DNA from: an uncultured Christensenella sp.
GTDB taxonomy: Bacteria; Bacillota; Clostridia; Christensenellales; Borkfalkiaceae
NCBI GenBank assembly: GCA_910578065.1
Contig: CAJTPB010000002.1
Coordinates: forward strand, 62,001-126,000
DNA: 64,000 nucleotides
Direction of reading: 5' to 3'
The position numbers were made by a program, and so were the translations under genes. The notes below the pieces were generated by a model, which worked only from the letters and a program-made list of their open reading frames with translations, was not told the origin of the DNA and made no database searches. Shown piece by piece: positions 52,379-60,067 of the stretch; the first letter of the stretch is position 1; each line of letters starts with the position of its first letter.

Positions 52379-53617
52379 ATGATCACGACAAAAACGTTAA
52401 AAAGCGGAGTAAAACTCATCGTAAAAGAAATGGAAGGGTTGTTATCCGTTACCATGGGGATACTCGTCGGCACGGGCGCGGCGTACGAAACGGAACGGGA
52501 AGACGGCATTTCCCATTTTATCGAACACATGCAGTTTAAGGGAACGAAAACGCGCACCGCGTTCGAAATTTCCGATGCGTTCGACGCGCTGGGCGCGCAG
52601 GTAAACGCCTTTACGGGCAAAGATCTGACCTGTTACTATGCAAAGAGCACTTCCGACCACGCGTCGGAAGCGTTTGCCTTGCTTGCCGATTTGTTTTTGG
52701 AATCGACCTTCCCCGAAGAGGAGATCAAGCGGGAAAAGGGAGTCGTGCTCGAAGAGATCAATATGGACGAAGATTCGCCCGAAGATTTATGTTTGGATCT
52801 GCTTTCCCGCGCGGCGTTCGGCGAAAAGAATTACGGCAGAAACATTTTAGGCCCCGCAAAAAACGTGCAGTCGTTCACGCGCGAAGATCTGTTCCGCTAT
52901 AAAAAAGAGCGTTACTGCCCCGAAAATATCGTAATTTCCTTTGCGGGTAATCTTTCTCCCGCGCAGGCGGAAGATCTTGCCGAACGGTTTTTCGGCAATT
53001 TGGAAAAAACGCCGTTTGCAAACAGGAAAAAAGAAGTGGGGTTCGCAAGCGGAAATTTGTTCCGCAAAAAGCCAATCGAACAGGCGCATTTCGCGTTCGG
53101 CTTTCCCGCGGTGGAACGGGAAAACCCCGCCTTCCCCGCCGTGCAGGTAATGAACACCGTTTTGGGCGGAGGAATGAGTTCCCGTTTGTTTAAAAAGGTG
53201 CGCGAAGAGCTGGGGCTTGCTTATTCGGTTTATTCCTATTCTTCCCATTACGAAGAGGCGGGGCTTTTAACGGTGTACGCGGGCGTTAATCCCCAAAAGG
53301 CGGAAGAGGCGGCCACCGCCGTCGTTTCCGTGATCGAAGAGTTAAAGAAGAGCGGGCTTTCCGAAGAAGAATTTTTGCGGGGCAGAGAACAGATGAAGTC
53401 GGGTTCTATCTTCTCGCAAGAGAACACTTCGGCGCAAATGCTGCTGTACGGCAAACACTTGCTTTATACGGGCAAGGTGTACGATTTCGAAAAGCGCATG
53501 GCGGAAATTTCCGCGCTCACCCGCGACGACGTGATGAAAGCGATCGAGGGAAATTTCGACTTTGCGCGCGCGGCGGTCGCTTCCGTCGGAAATTTAAAAC
53601 GCGGGATCTCGCTGTGA
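52379..53617 (+). CDS. M16-family zinc metalloprotease
   Basis: A 412-residue processing-peptidase-like protein. The inverted zinc motif HFIEH lies near residue 45, with the downstream Glu ligand in the EEINMDEDSPED region. The second half (from about 200) is the M16C domain with LGGGMSSRLFKKVREELGLAYSVYSY. It is cytoplasmic by lack of a signal. AAGGAG stands just before ATG 52379. Homologues (YmxG/PqqL-like) often lie near pdaB-like deacetylase genes in Bacillota. It overlaps the next gene by GTGA. Confidence 0.92.
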   Translation: MITTKTLKSGVKLIVKEMEGLLSVTMGILVGTGAAYETEREDGISHFIEHMQFKGTKTRTAFEISDAFDALGAQVNAFTGKDLTCYYAKSTSDHASEAFALLADLFLESTFPEEEIKREKGVVLEEINMDEDSPEDLCLDLLSRAAFGEKNYGRNILGPAKNVQSFTREDLFRYKKERYCPENIVISFAGNLSPAQAEDLAERFFGNLEKTPFANRKKEVGFASGNLFRKKPIEQAHFAFGFPAVERENPAFPAVQVMNTVLGGGMSSRLFKKVREELGLAYSVYSYSSHYEEAGLLTVYAGVNPQKAEEAATAVVSVIEELKKSGLSEEEFLRGREQMKSGSIFSQENTSAQMLLYGKHLLYTGKVYDFEKRMAEISALTRDDVMKAIEGNFDFARAAVASVGNLKRGISL

Positions 53618-54102
53618 ATTACGCGCACGCAGCAGGCTTTCCGCCCGTGTACGACGAAAACAGCGTGGTGCTGATATTGGGCAGTTTTCCTTCCGTAAAA
53701 AGCCGCGAAACGGCGTTTTATTACGGGCATAAGCAAAACAGATTTTGGCGTACCGTGTGCGAATTTTTCGGCGAAGACGTTCCCGCTACCGTTGCGGGCA
53801 AGCGGGAATTTTTGCTAAGGCGCAACATTGCCCTGTGGGACGTGATTATCGAATGCGATATTATCGGCTCTTCCGACGCTTCTATTCGGAACGAAGTCGT
53901 CGCAGATATTCCCTCCGTTTTAGAGGGCGGCAAGATCCGCGCGGTGCTGTGCAACGGCAGTAAATCGTTTTCCCTCTTTTCCGAACGATTTCCGCAGTAT
54001 CTTCCCGTTGCAAAAAAACTTTCGTCTACCTCGCCCGCGAACCCGCGCTTTTCTTCGGAAGAGTGGCGGGAAGCCCTTTTAAACTTGTTTCCGCGTGCAT
54101 AA
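53614..54102 (+). CDS. DNA-deoxyinosine glycosylase (uracil-DNA glycosylase superfamily)
   Basis: A 162-residue base-excision enzyme. LILGSFPSVKSRE carries the superfamily motif 1 (G-S-F-P-S), followed by YYGHKQNRFW, IALWDVIIECDI, and the C-terminal STSPANPR (motif 2). This set matches the family that removes hypoxanthine from deaminated DNA. The GTG start overlaps the TGA of the protease gene. An AlkD-like repair gene follows about 40 bases later, so two base-damage genes sit together. Confidence 0.87.
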   Translation: MNYAHAAGFPPVYDENSVVLILGSFPSVKSRETAFYYGHKQNRFWRTVCEFFGEDVPATVAGKREFLLRRNIALWDVIIECDIIGSSDASIRNEVVADIPSVLEGGKIRAVLCNGSKSFSLFSERFPQYLPVAKKLSSTSPANPRFSSEEWREALLNLFPRA

Positions 54103-54143
54103 GCGCATATCGCCATATCGGCATACAATAAGGAGAAAATACG

Positions 54144-54833
54144 GTGGATCGCCAAAGAAATACGATAACATACCAAGACCTGCTGCAAAAATTGCACGCG
54201 TTACAAGATACTACATATCGCGATTTTCATAAAAAGCTGTTGAAAAACGATCGTTTAAACTTGATCGGCGTGCGCATACCCCGTTTGCGCGCGCTTGCCA
54301 AAGAGTTCAAAGCGGACGTCGATTATTTATTAACCTTTCCCGACGAGTATTACGAAATCACCTTTATCAAGTGCACCGCAACGGGCATGCTCCCCTTCGA
54401 CGAATTTTGCAAGCGGGTAGACGTGCTCGTTCCGCTGTTGGATAATTGGGCGACGTGCGATTGCTTCCGCGCGCCGTGCATCAAAAAGAACAGAGAGGCG
54501 TTTTTGCCCTATCTGAAAAACTATCTATCGGACGAGCGGGAATTTGTAAGGCGGTACGGGCTTGTAACGCTGCTTTCTTCGTATATGACGGGGGAATATC
54601 TTCCGCTTATTTTTCAAAGCGTAACGCAATGCGGGGACGAGCCTTATTACGTTATGATGGCGGCGGCATGGCTGATCGCAGAGGTGCTTACAAAGTTTTA
54701 CGAAGAAGGGTTTTCCTTTATGCAACAAAACGCAATGCCTGTAAAAATGCACAACCGTGCAATTCAAAAGGCGTGCGAAAGTTACAGGCTTTCCCCCGAA
54801 CAAAAGGCGCAATTAAAGAAGTTGAAAAGATAA
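54144..54833 (+). CDS. AlkD-like DNA alkylation repair protein
   Basis: A 229-residue all-helical HEAT-repeat protein of the AlkD/DNA-alkylation-repair family: GVRIPRLRALAKEF, LLTFPDEYYEITFIK, LDNWATCDCFRAP, and the central EFVRRYGLVTLLSSYM. AlkD excises bulky or 3-/7-alkylated bases without flipping them. The start is GTG behind AAGGAG. Slightly shorter than AlkD (about 237), otherwise complete. It forms a small repair pair with the deoxyinosine glycosylase. Confidence 0.86.
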   Translation: MDRQRNTITYQDLLQKLHALQDTTYRDFHKKLLKNDRLNLIGVRIPRLRALAKEFKADVDYLLTFPDEYYEITFIKCTATGMLPFDEFCKRVDVLVPLLDNWATCDCFRAPCIKKNREAFLPYLKNYLSDEREFVRRYGLVTLLSSYMTGEYLPLIFQSVTQCGDEPYYVMMAAAWLIAEVLTKFYEEGFSFMQQNAMPVKMHNRAIQKACESYRLSPEQKAQLKKLKR

Positions 54834-54851
54834 GCGACCGATTGAAAAGGG

Positions 54852-54880
54852 TTGACATTTATTTTGCAATCGGTTACAAT
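54852..54880 (+). promoter_or_regulatory. Promoter of the acyl carrier protein gene
   Basis: TTGACA at 54852-54857, 17-bp spacer, TACAAT at 54875-54880. Confidence 0.82.
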
Positions 54881-54931
54881 ATACGCAATCAACGCCCTGC
54901 GTATTCCGCAGGCGAAAACGGAGGACGGTTT

Positions 54932-55159
54932 ATGTTTGAAAAAGTTTGTAACATGCTTGCCGAGCAGTTGGGTATTTCGGCGGATACCATTACGCCCGCT
55001 TCGGAAGTTGTAAAAGATTTGGGCGCGGACTCTTTGGACGTAGTCGAATTGATGATGGCGCTCGAAGACGAATACGGCGTAACGTTGCCCGAAGGGGAAG
55101 TGGAAAACCTGAAAACAGTACAGGATATCGTTTCCATGTTGGAAAAACTGCAAAAATAA
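54932..55159 (+). CDS. acpP: Acyl carrier protein
   Basis: A 75-residue acidic carrier of fatty-acyl chains. Ser34 in LGADSLDVVELMMALEDEY receives 4'-phosphopantetheine. The ATG at 54932 follows CGGAGGA; the longer open frame upstream runs through the promoter and the AlkD gene and is not real. No other fatty-acid genes are nearby, so it is a stand-alone gene with a consensus promoter and its own terminator. Confidence 0.95.
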   Translation: MFEKVCNMLAEQLGISADTITPASEVVKDLGADSLDVVELMMALEDEYGVTLPEGEVENLKTVQDIVSMLEKLQK

Positions 55160-55179
55160 CACAGTCGGAAAGTACCATC

Positions 55180-55206
55180 CGCGCCCGCATTTTACGGGCG
55201 CGTTTT
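55180..55206 (+). terminator. Terminator between acpP and the channel gene
   Basis: CGCGCCCG pairs with CGGGCGCG (55180-55187 with 55195-55202), followed by TTTT. Only 25 bases separate it from the next ATG and no promoter is seen between them, so downstream expression may depend on read-through. Confidence 0.8.
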
Positions 55207-55231
55207 AATATCTGCAATTAGGAGGAAGCAC

Positions 55232-56032
55232 ATGTTTACGGAAGAATACGGCGCTGTCGCAGCGGCTGCGGTCGGGAAGATCGCGCTTTTAAAGAAAAAT
55301 CCCGTAGGGTATTTTCTTTCCGCATTTTTGGCGGGTATGTTTATCGGGTTCGGCGTATTGCTCGCCTTTACGGTAGGCGGCATTCTTACGGGCGAGATAT
55401 ACGGTAAAATCGTTATGGGCGCTACGTTCGGCGTTGCGTTAAGCCTTGTCGTTATGGCGGGGGCGGAACTGTTTACGGGCAATAACTTTGTAATAACGGC
55501 GGGCATGCTGCATAAAACGGCGCGCGTGCGCGACGGGCTTTTGCTTTGGGCGTTCTGCTGGATCGGCAATTTAACGGGCGCGGTAATCCTTGCGCTTCTT
55601 TACCGCGTTACGGGGCTGGGGCACGATACCGCCGCGGGAATTTTTATGGCGGCTTCCGCTCAAACGAAAATGACGCTTCCCTTTTGGGAACTGCTCTTCC
55701 GCGGGGTGCTGTGCAATGTGCTCGTATGCCTTGCGGTGTGGTGCGGTTTTCGGTGTAAGTCGGAAAGCGGAAAACTGATTATGATTTTTTGGTGCCTGCT
55801 TGCGTTTATCACCACGGGGTTCGAACACAGCATTGCCAACATGACGCTTTTAACCGTAGCATTGCTCGATCCCTGCGGAGCGACGGTAACCGTCGGCGGG
55901 TGGTTTTATAATCTTGCGGTTGCTACATTGGGCAATATGATCGGGGCGATCGTATTCGTTGCGCTGCCTTACTATTTTATTTCCCGCCGCAAAAAGGAAA
56001 AGACGGAAGTCAAAGATGAGGAAGTAAAGTGA
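55232..56032 (+). CDS. Formate/nitrite transporter family channel
   Basis: A 266-residue six-helix pore protein (FocA/NirC/HSC type, forming pentamers). It shows the family marks AQTKMTLPFWELLFRGVLCNVLVCLAVW (read in two parts: the Lys near residue 146, and the RGxxCNxLVCLA stretch) and TTGFEHSIANM with the gating His. FNT channels pass formate, nitrite or hydrosulfide; the residues here do not settle which. AGGAGG precedes the ATG. Its last codons overlap the GTG of the MBL-fold gene. Confidence 0.9.
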   Translation: MFTEEYGAVAAAAVGKIALLKKNPVGYFLSAFLAGMFIGFGVLLAFTVGGILTGEIYGKIVMGATFGVALSLVVMAGAELFTGNNFVITAGMLHKTARVRDGLLLWAFCWIGNLTGAVILALLYRVTGLGHDTAAGIFMAASAQTKMTLPFWELLFRGVLCNVLVCLAVWCGFRCKSESGKLIMIFWCLLAFITTGFEHSIANMTLLTVALLDPCGATVTVGGWFYNLAVATLGNMIGAIVFVALPYYFISRRKKEKTEVKDEEVK

Positions 56033-57134
56033 AAAGCAAGTTCCGCTTTGCGCCCGTCGGGCAGGGGTTGTTTTATACGGGCAGTATCGACGGCGGCAAT
56101 TACCGCTTTGTATATGATTGCGGCGCGCATGAAAGAGATTTAGCGTATTTAAATTCCGCAGTGGACGAATACATTACCGAATGTAACAAGCAAAAACAAT
56201 CGGTTGCGTTTGCGGTAATCTCTCATTTACATTTCGACCATTTCAGCGGGCTAAAACGTTTAATGGAAGGCGTCGCGGTACATAAATTATTTTTGCCCTA
56301 CGTGGGCACTGATCGCAATTTAATTGAGTTAGTGCTTGCATACGAAATTTTCGTGCGAGGAGGCGTTCGAACGCGCGCGAAACCGCAAAAATCAGACCGA
56401 TATGAATTATATCGATTTATGCTGAATCTCTACTTGGAACCTAATTTCGGGCAAACGATAATTTCGTTTATGGCGGAGGAACAAGCGGACCGCGTCGGTT
56501 ATTATAGTCAAATATTTGCGGACGACATTCCGTGGAAGTTTCTGCTTGTGAATCCCAGTATATTTCGTGAAGAGTTTGATGATTTTGAAACGTTGCTAAA
56601 TCGCTTGTTGCATGCAAGGGGGGATATTTCTATCCGGCAGCTGGTGCAGAAAGAAAATTTTAAAGAAATCAAGAATATTTACGTTAAGGTGTTCCAGAAA
56701 AAAACTTAAACGATTTTTGTACTTTGCTGCTGCACTATCCCGATGTAACGCACGGCGTTTGTTATCGGGGAATCGAAAAGCGGCACCGCTTTTATTTTTC
56801 ACCGAAATATTCGAGTTGCACGGTTTGCAGTGGACACAAGGACAATTTACTTACCGTTTTATCGGGCGACGCGCAGACAAACGAGTTGATGGATGTCAGA
56901 TTGAATCAAGATATTCAAGACGCGCATGCGACAACTTTAATTCAAGTGCCTCACCACGGTTCGCAAAAAACTTGGGAAAATTTGGGCTTTTGGAAAGAAT
57001 TAGGGAGTGAATACGTAATACCGTTTGGATGGGGAAATACGTACGGGCATCCTTCTGCAAAAGTCATAGAAGAAACGGACGGGCATTTCGTTACGCAAAT
57101 GAAAAGTTTCGATTACGAAATTGATATAACATAG
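56029..57134 (+). pseudogene. ComEC-like metallo-beta-lactamase-fold hydrolase, split by a -1 frameshift
   Basis: Two overlapping open frames read as one protein of about 368 residues. The first (GTG 56029 to TAA 56709) has the metal site SHLHFDHFSGL; the second (to TAG 57134) supplies CYRGIEKRHRF and the family end QVPHHGSQKTW...NTYGHPSAK. They join at a run of seven As (56698-56704): one more A, or a -1 slip at A-AAA-AAC, restores QKKNLNDF. The domain resembles the free-standing MBL part of ComEC. The gene is more AT-rich than its neighbours. Its GTG overlaps the channel-gene stop. Probably acquired and decaying; programmed slippage is possible. Confidence 0.75.
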
Positions 57135-57335
57135 AAAGAACAAACGTACGATTTGTTTAGGTTTGCGCTCATGTGAAAAAGTCGTAAGCAAAACGGACGG
57201 GAATTTCGTTATGCTAATGAAAAGTTTCGATTACGAAATTGATATAACATAGAAAGAACAAACGTACGATTTGTATAGGTTTGCGTTCATGTGAAAAAGT
57301 CGTAAGCAAAATGGACGGAAATTTAATTGCGCAAA
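57058..57335. repeat. 118-bp tandem duplication of the MBL gene 3' end
   Basis: The last about 75 bases of the MBL gene with stop codon, plus about 40 bases beyond, are repeated 118 bp downstream (ACGGACGGG at 57075 and 57193). A third partial copy starts near 57311 with more changes. Copy 2 carries the same TTTCGATTACGAAA hairpin and ACATAG stop. No start codon or upstream gene accompanies the copies. Confidence 0.85.
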
Positions 57336-57363
57336 TAACGCCTTTCAATGTTTTATCCGTATC

Positions 57364-57393
57364 AAAAAACGCCTGTTTTACAGGCGTTTTTTG
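57364..57393. terminator. Intrinsic terminator before the sialidase-like gene
   Basis: A 13-bp perfect stem AAAAAACGCCTGT / ACAGGCGTTTTTT with a 3-base loop; works in either direction. Confidence 0.88.
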
Positions 57394-57403
57394 ATAAGAG
57401 GAC

Positions 57404-57432
57404 TTGAAATTTTGCAAATTACAAGCTATAAT
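57404..57432 (+). promoter_or_regulatory. Promoter of the sialidase-like gene
   Basis: TTGAAA at 57404-57409, 17-bp spacer, TATAAT at 57427-57432. Confidence 0.8.
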
Positions 57433-57466
57433 AGAATGCGGGAATCAAAGAAAAGGGGGAAAGATT

Positions 57467-58618
57467 TTGGCAATTAAAATTACAAGGGAAAATTTGGGCG
57501 TGGTATTCACGCCGCGCGCGGAAGAGGTATACGCGCACACTTCGGGGGTGCTGTATCCCCGCGTGCTCGAATTGCATTATGCGGGAGAGCTGAACGGACT
57601 GCTGCTTGCCACGTTCGATCATTCTACCGTACAAGAACCGCCCGTAACGCCCGTTTATTGCAGCCGCGATCACGGCATCACATGGGAAGAATACAGCAAG
57701 GTAGAAGATACGCACAACGGTTACGGGATACGCTTTCAGCCTGTAATTTTAGAACTACCGCAGCCGTGCGGCGATTTGCCTGCGGGAACGTTGGTGTTTG
57801 CGGGAAATTCCGTTCCGCTCGATTTTAAGTCTACCGCGCTTGATTTTTATATCAGCCGCGATCACGGCATTACGTGGGAATTTCGTTCTACGATTGCGGC
57901 GGGCGGACCTCCCGTCGAACAGAATTTCGAAGAATTGGGTCCCGTGTGGGAGCCATGCATTTATTTGAACGCTGATGGCGATCTTACGGTTGCGTTTACC
58001 GACGAGCGCCCGCATACCGATCCCCGTTTTAATCAAACGCTCGCGCTAAGCGTTTCCGAAGACGGCGGAAAAAGCTGGGGCGAGGCGATTTATACCGTTA
58101 CCGTGCCCGACCGCGCGTTGCGCCCGGGAATGCCCGTCGTTTCGCGCATGGGCAATGGCAAGTACATTATGGTGTATGAGATCGTGGGGTATCCCTGTTG
58201 CGATATTTATTTTAAACTTTCGGACGACGGCGTCGATTGGGGGGATCCGCTGTTGCAGGGCAAACGGGTGGAAACAAAAGAAGGGCTTTTCCTCGGGTCG
58301 ATGCCGTACGTGCTTTGGGTTCCGCAAGGCGGAAAAAACGGAACGGTAATCGTTTCCGCTAAGCGTGAGGGGGAGCACATCGGCATGCGCGATCCCGGGT
58401 ACTATCATGTAAACTACAATTACGGAAAAGGGGAATGGAAGCGCGTTCCCATGCTGATTACATACAACACCGATAAGCTGGAAGCGGGTTGGAGCATGGG
58501 CATGGCGGTCGTGCAGGGCGATCGGCTGATCCAGCTTGCGCCCACTCCTATGAACAGCAGGCTGATGCAAATTACATACGGCATCGGCAAGATAGAAACG
58601 GCAGAACGAAAAAAATAA
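57467..58618 (+). CDS. Sialidase-fold (BNR/Asp-box) protein, cytoplasmic
   Basis: A 383-residue six-bladed propeller protein. Four Asp boxes (S-x-D-x-G-x-x-W) are visible: SRDHGITWE, a second SRDHGITWE, SEDGGKSWG and SDDGVDWG. LYPRVLELHYAG stands where sialidases have the RIP motif, and WEPCIYLNADGDL is typical of GH33-like relatives. There is no signal peptide, so any substrate is intracellular or already imported. Relatives are annotated exo-sialidases, but the family also includes other glycosidases. The start is TTG 57467 behind AAGGGGG; no ATG fits. Confidence 0.8.
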   Translation: MAIKITRENLGVVFTPRAEEVYAHTSGVLYPRVLELHYAGELNGLLLATFDHSTVQEPPVTPVYCSRDHGITWEEYSKVEDTHNGYGIRFQPVILELPQPCGDLPAGTLVFAGNSVPLDFKSTALDFYISRDHGITWEFRSTIAAGGPPVEQNFEELGPVWEPCIYLNADGDLTVAFTDERPHTDPRFNQTLALSVSEDGGKSWGEAIYTVTVPDRALRPGMPVVSRMGNGKYIMVYEIVGYPCCDIYFKLSDDGVDWGDPLLQGKRVETKEGLFLGSMPYVLWVPQGGKNGTVIVSAKREGEHIGMRDPGYYHVNYNYGKGEWKRVPMLITYNTDKLEAGWSMGMAVVQGDRLIQLAPTPMNSRLMQITYGIGKIETAERKK

Positions 58619-58645
58619 TTAAGAAGATTTGGATATAAAAAAGTT

Positions 58646-59029
58646 TTGGGCGCTGTTTTAACTGCATTGTTCCTCTGCATTTCGCTTACATGCTTGTTCG
58701 GCTGCGACGATTCGATCGAAGGAAAGTATTTTTTGTCGGGCGCGGGCGCGCAAGACGGAGGGGCGCTCGTTTCGACTATGCAAAAAGACGAACGGGGGCT
58801 GTACGCCAACGTTCATAACGGCGTGTTTATTTCCGAAAATTACCGGGTGGAACTCAAAGGAAAGACGTTAACGGTTCACGGTGCCATCTCTCCCGTTTTT
58901 GGCGTAAATATCGTAAAGTTTAACTTAAACGGCGATTCCGTTCGCGATATGAAAAATTTTACGTTAGAAACTTCTTCGGGCAATAAGAATCGGTACACGA
59001 TAAACGATTTAAACGGCGCAACGGGTTGA
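58646..59029 (+). CDS. Small putative lipoprotein, start codon uncertain
   Basis: A protein of about 127 residues with a signal-like segment and lipobox LFGC, then a small soluble part (IEGKYFLSGAGAQDGGA...) of unknown fold. Only the TTG at 58646 can start it, but the natural signal peptide seems to begin earlier: the codons just upstream in frame read RRFGYKKV, a good basic n-region with no start codon between it and the previous stop. The true start may have been lost or lie at a non-standard codon. No convincing ribosome site. It follows the sialidase-like gene by 27 bp. Confidence 0.55.
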   Translation: MGAVLTALFLCISLTCLFGCDDSIEGKYFLSGAGAQDGGALVSTMQKDERGLYANVHNGVFISENYRVELKGKTLTVHGAISPVFGVNIVKFNLNGDSVRDMKNFTLETSSGNKNRYTINDLNGATG

Positions 59030-59119
59030 AAGGTTTTAAAATAATGTTCGAATACGGCATTTCGGGGCGGCAAGGGCTTTGGTATTCGATTTCGTACGAT
59101 AAGACAGTTTAAGCGCTTT

Positions 59120-59155
59120 CGGGCGGCGAAAACGTTACGCCGCCCGCACTTTTTC
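59120..59155 (+). terminator. Intrinsic terminator
   Basis: CGGGCGGCG pairs with CGCCGCCCG (59120-59128 with 59138-59146), followed by CACTTTTT. Confidence 0.82.
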
Positions 59156-59184
59156 GCCCGAAACGCGAATTTTCGTAAAATCTC

Positions 59185-59213
59185 TTTACACGGCGGCGAT
59201 TTTGGTATATAAT
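59185..59213 (+). promoter_or_regulatory. Promoter of the membrane-protein pair
   Basis: TTTACA at 59185-59190, 17-bp spacer, TATAAT at 59208-59213. Confidence 0.8.
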
Positions 59214-59246
59214 GATTGCGTATCTTTAAGGAGATTTAAAACGATT

Positions 59247-60065
59247 ATGTTCGGAAACTGGAAATACATTTTTAAAAATATATGGTTCGTGCTTCCGTTT
59301 GCGATTTTACCCGGGGCGTTTTTGGCGCTCTCGCTCGATTACACCGCGATCAGAGAAACGGTGAAAGCGTTTTTTACGGGCGATCCTTCGATCGGATTCA
59401 TTCAGCTGTTCCGCGCGTGGAGCTTGATTCGCGTCGATTCTTGGGTGGGCGCGCTGATCGGCGCGGGCGCGTATATCAGCGTTTCCGTTTGCACGGCGTT
59501 AATGCTTTCTTTGGTAGAAAAACATATGCGCATCGGCAAGCGCACGTTAAGCGGCGCGTTTTCGCAGTTGGGAAACAACCTGTTTACCGCGCTCGGCGTA
59601 ACCCTTTTGTATTTGTTTTTGTACGAAGCGTGGGCTGTCGTTACCGCCGCCATTCAGTATGCGGTGGGCGGGATCGTCGATAACGCGACGGGCGTTTACC
59701 TCATTTCCGTTGCGGCGTATCTTGTGCTCGGCGGCGTGCTGTTTTACTGCTCGACGATCTTTTATCTTTGGCTGCCCTGTTTGCAGCATACGGGCTTTCA
59801 CGGTTACGAGGCGCTGCGCTATTCTTATCAGCTTATGATCAACGTGCGGGGAAGACTGTTTTTCTCGCTTGCGGGCGGATTCATCGGCGCGTGCGCGCTG
59901 TTCGGCGTGTTTGCCGTATACCTGCCCCGTCCGCTGTTTTACGCGGCGGCGTTTTTGGTGTGCGTATGGCTGTATTTAAGTTTCTGTATCCGCATGGAAA
60001 CGTTCTATTTCGCAACGGATAAATTGGATAGGGAAGATTTGATCCGCAGTTATAGGGAGCTTTGA
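59247..60065 (+). CDS. Polytopic membrane protein, first of a pair
   Basis: A 272-residue protein not assigned to a family, with about six membrane helices (about residues 12-30, 70-95, 118-140, 150-180, 205-225, 230-250). The N-terminus MFGNWKYIFKNIW is aromatic and basic. ATG 59247 is chosen because the upstream extension overlaps the promoter; AAGGAG lies 13 bases before it. Its stop overlaps the region of the next start. The two proteins have similar length and helix pattern and may form one complex. Function unknown. Confidence 0.78.
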   Translation: MFGNWKYIFKNIWFVLPFAILPGAFLALSLDYTAIRETVKAFFTGDPSIGFIQLFRAWSLIRVDSWVGALIGAGAYISVSVCTALMLSLVEKHMRIGKRTLSGAFSQLGNNLFTALGVTLLYLFLYEAWAVVTAAIQYAVGGIVDNATGVYLISVAAYLVLGGVLFYCSTIFYLWLPCLQHTGFHGYEALRYSYQLMINVRGRLFFSLAGGFIGACALFGVFAVYLPRPLFYAAAFLVCVWLYLSFCIRMETFYFATDKLDREDLIRSYREL

Positions 60066-60067
60066 TT

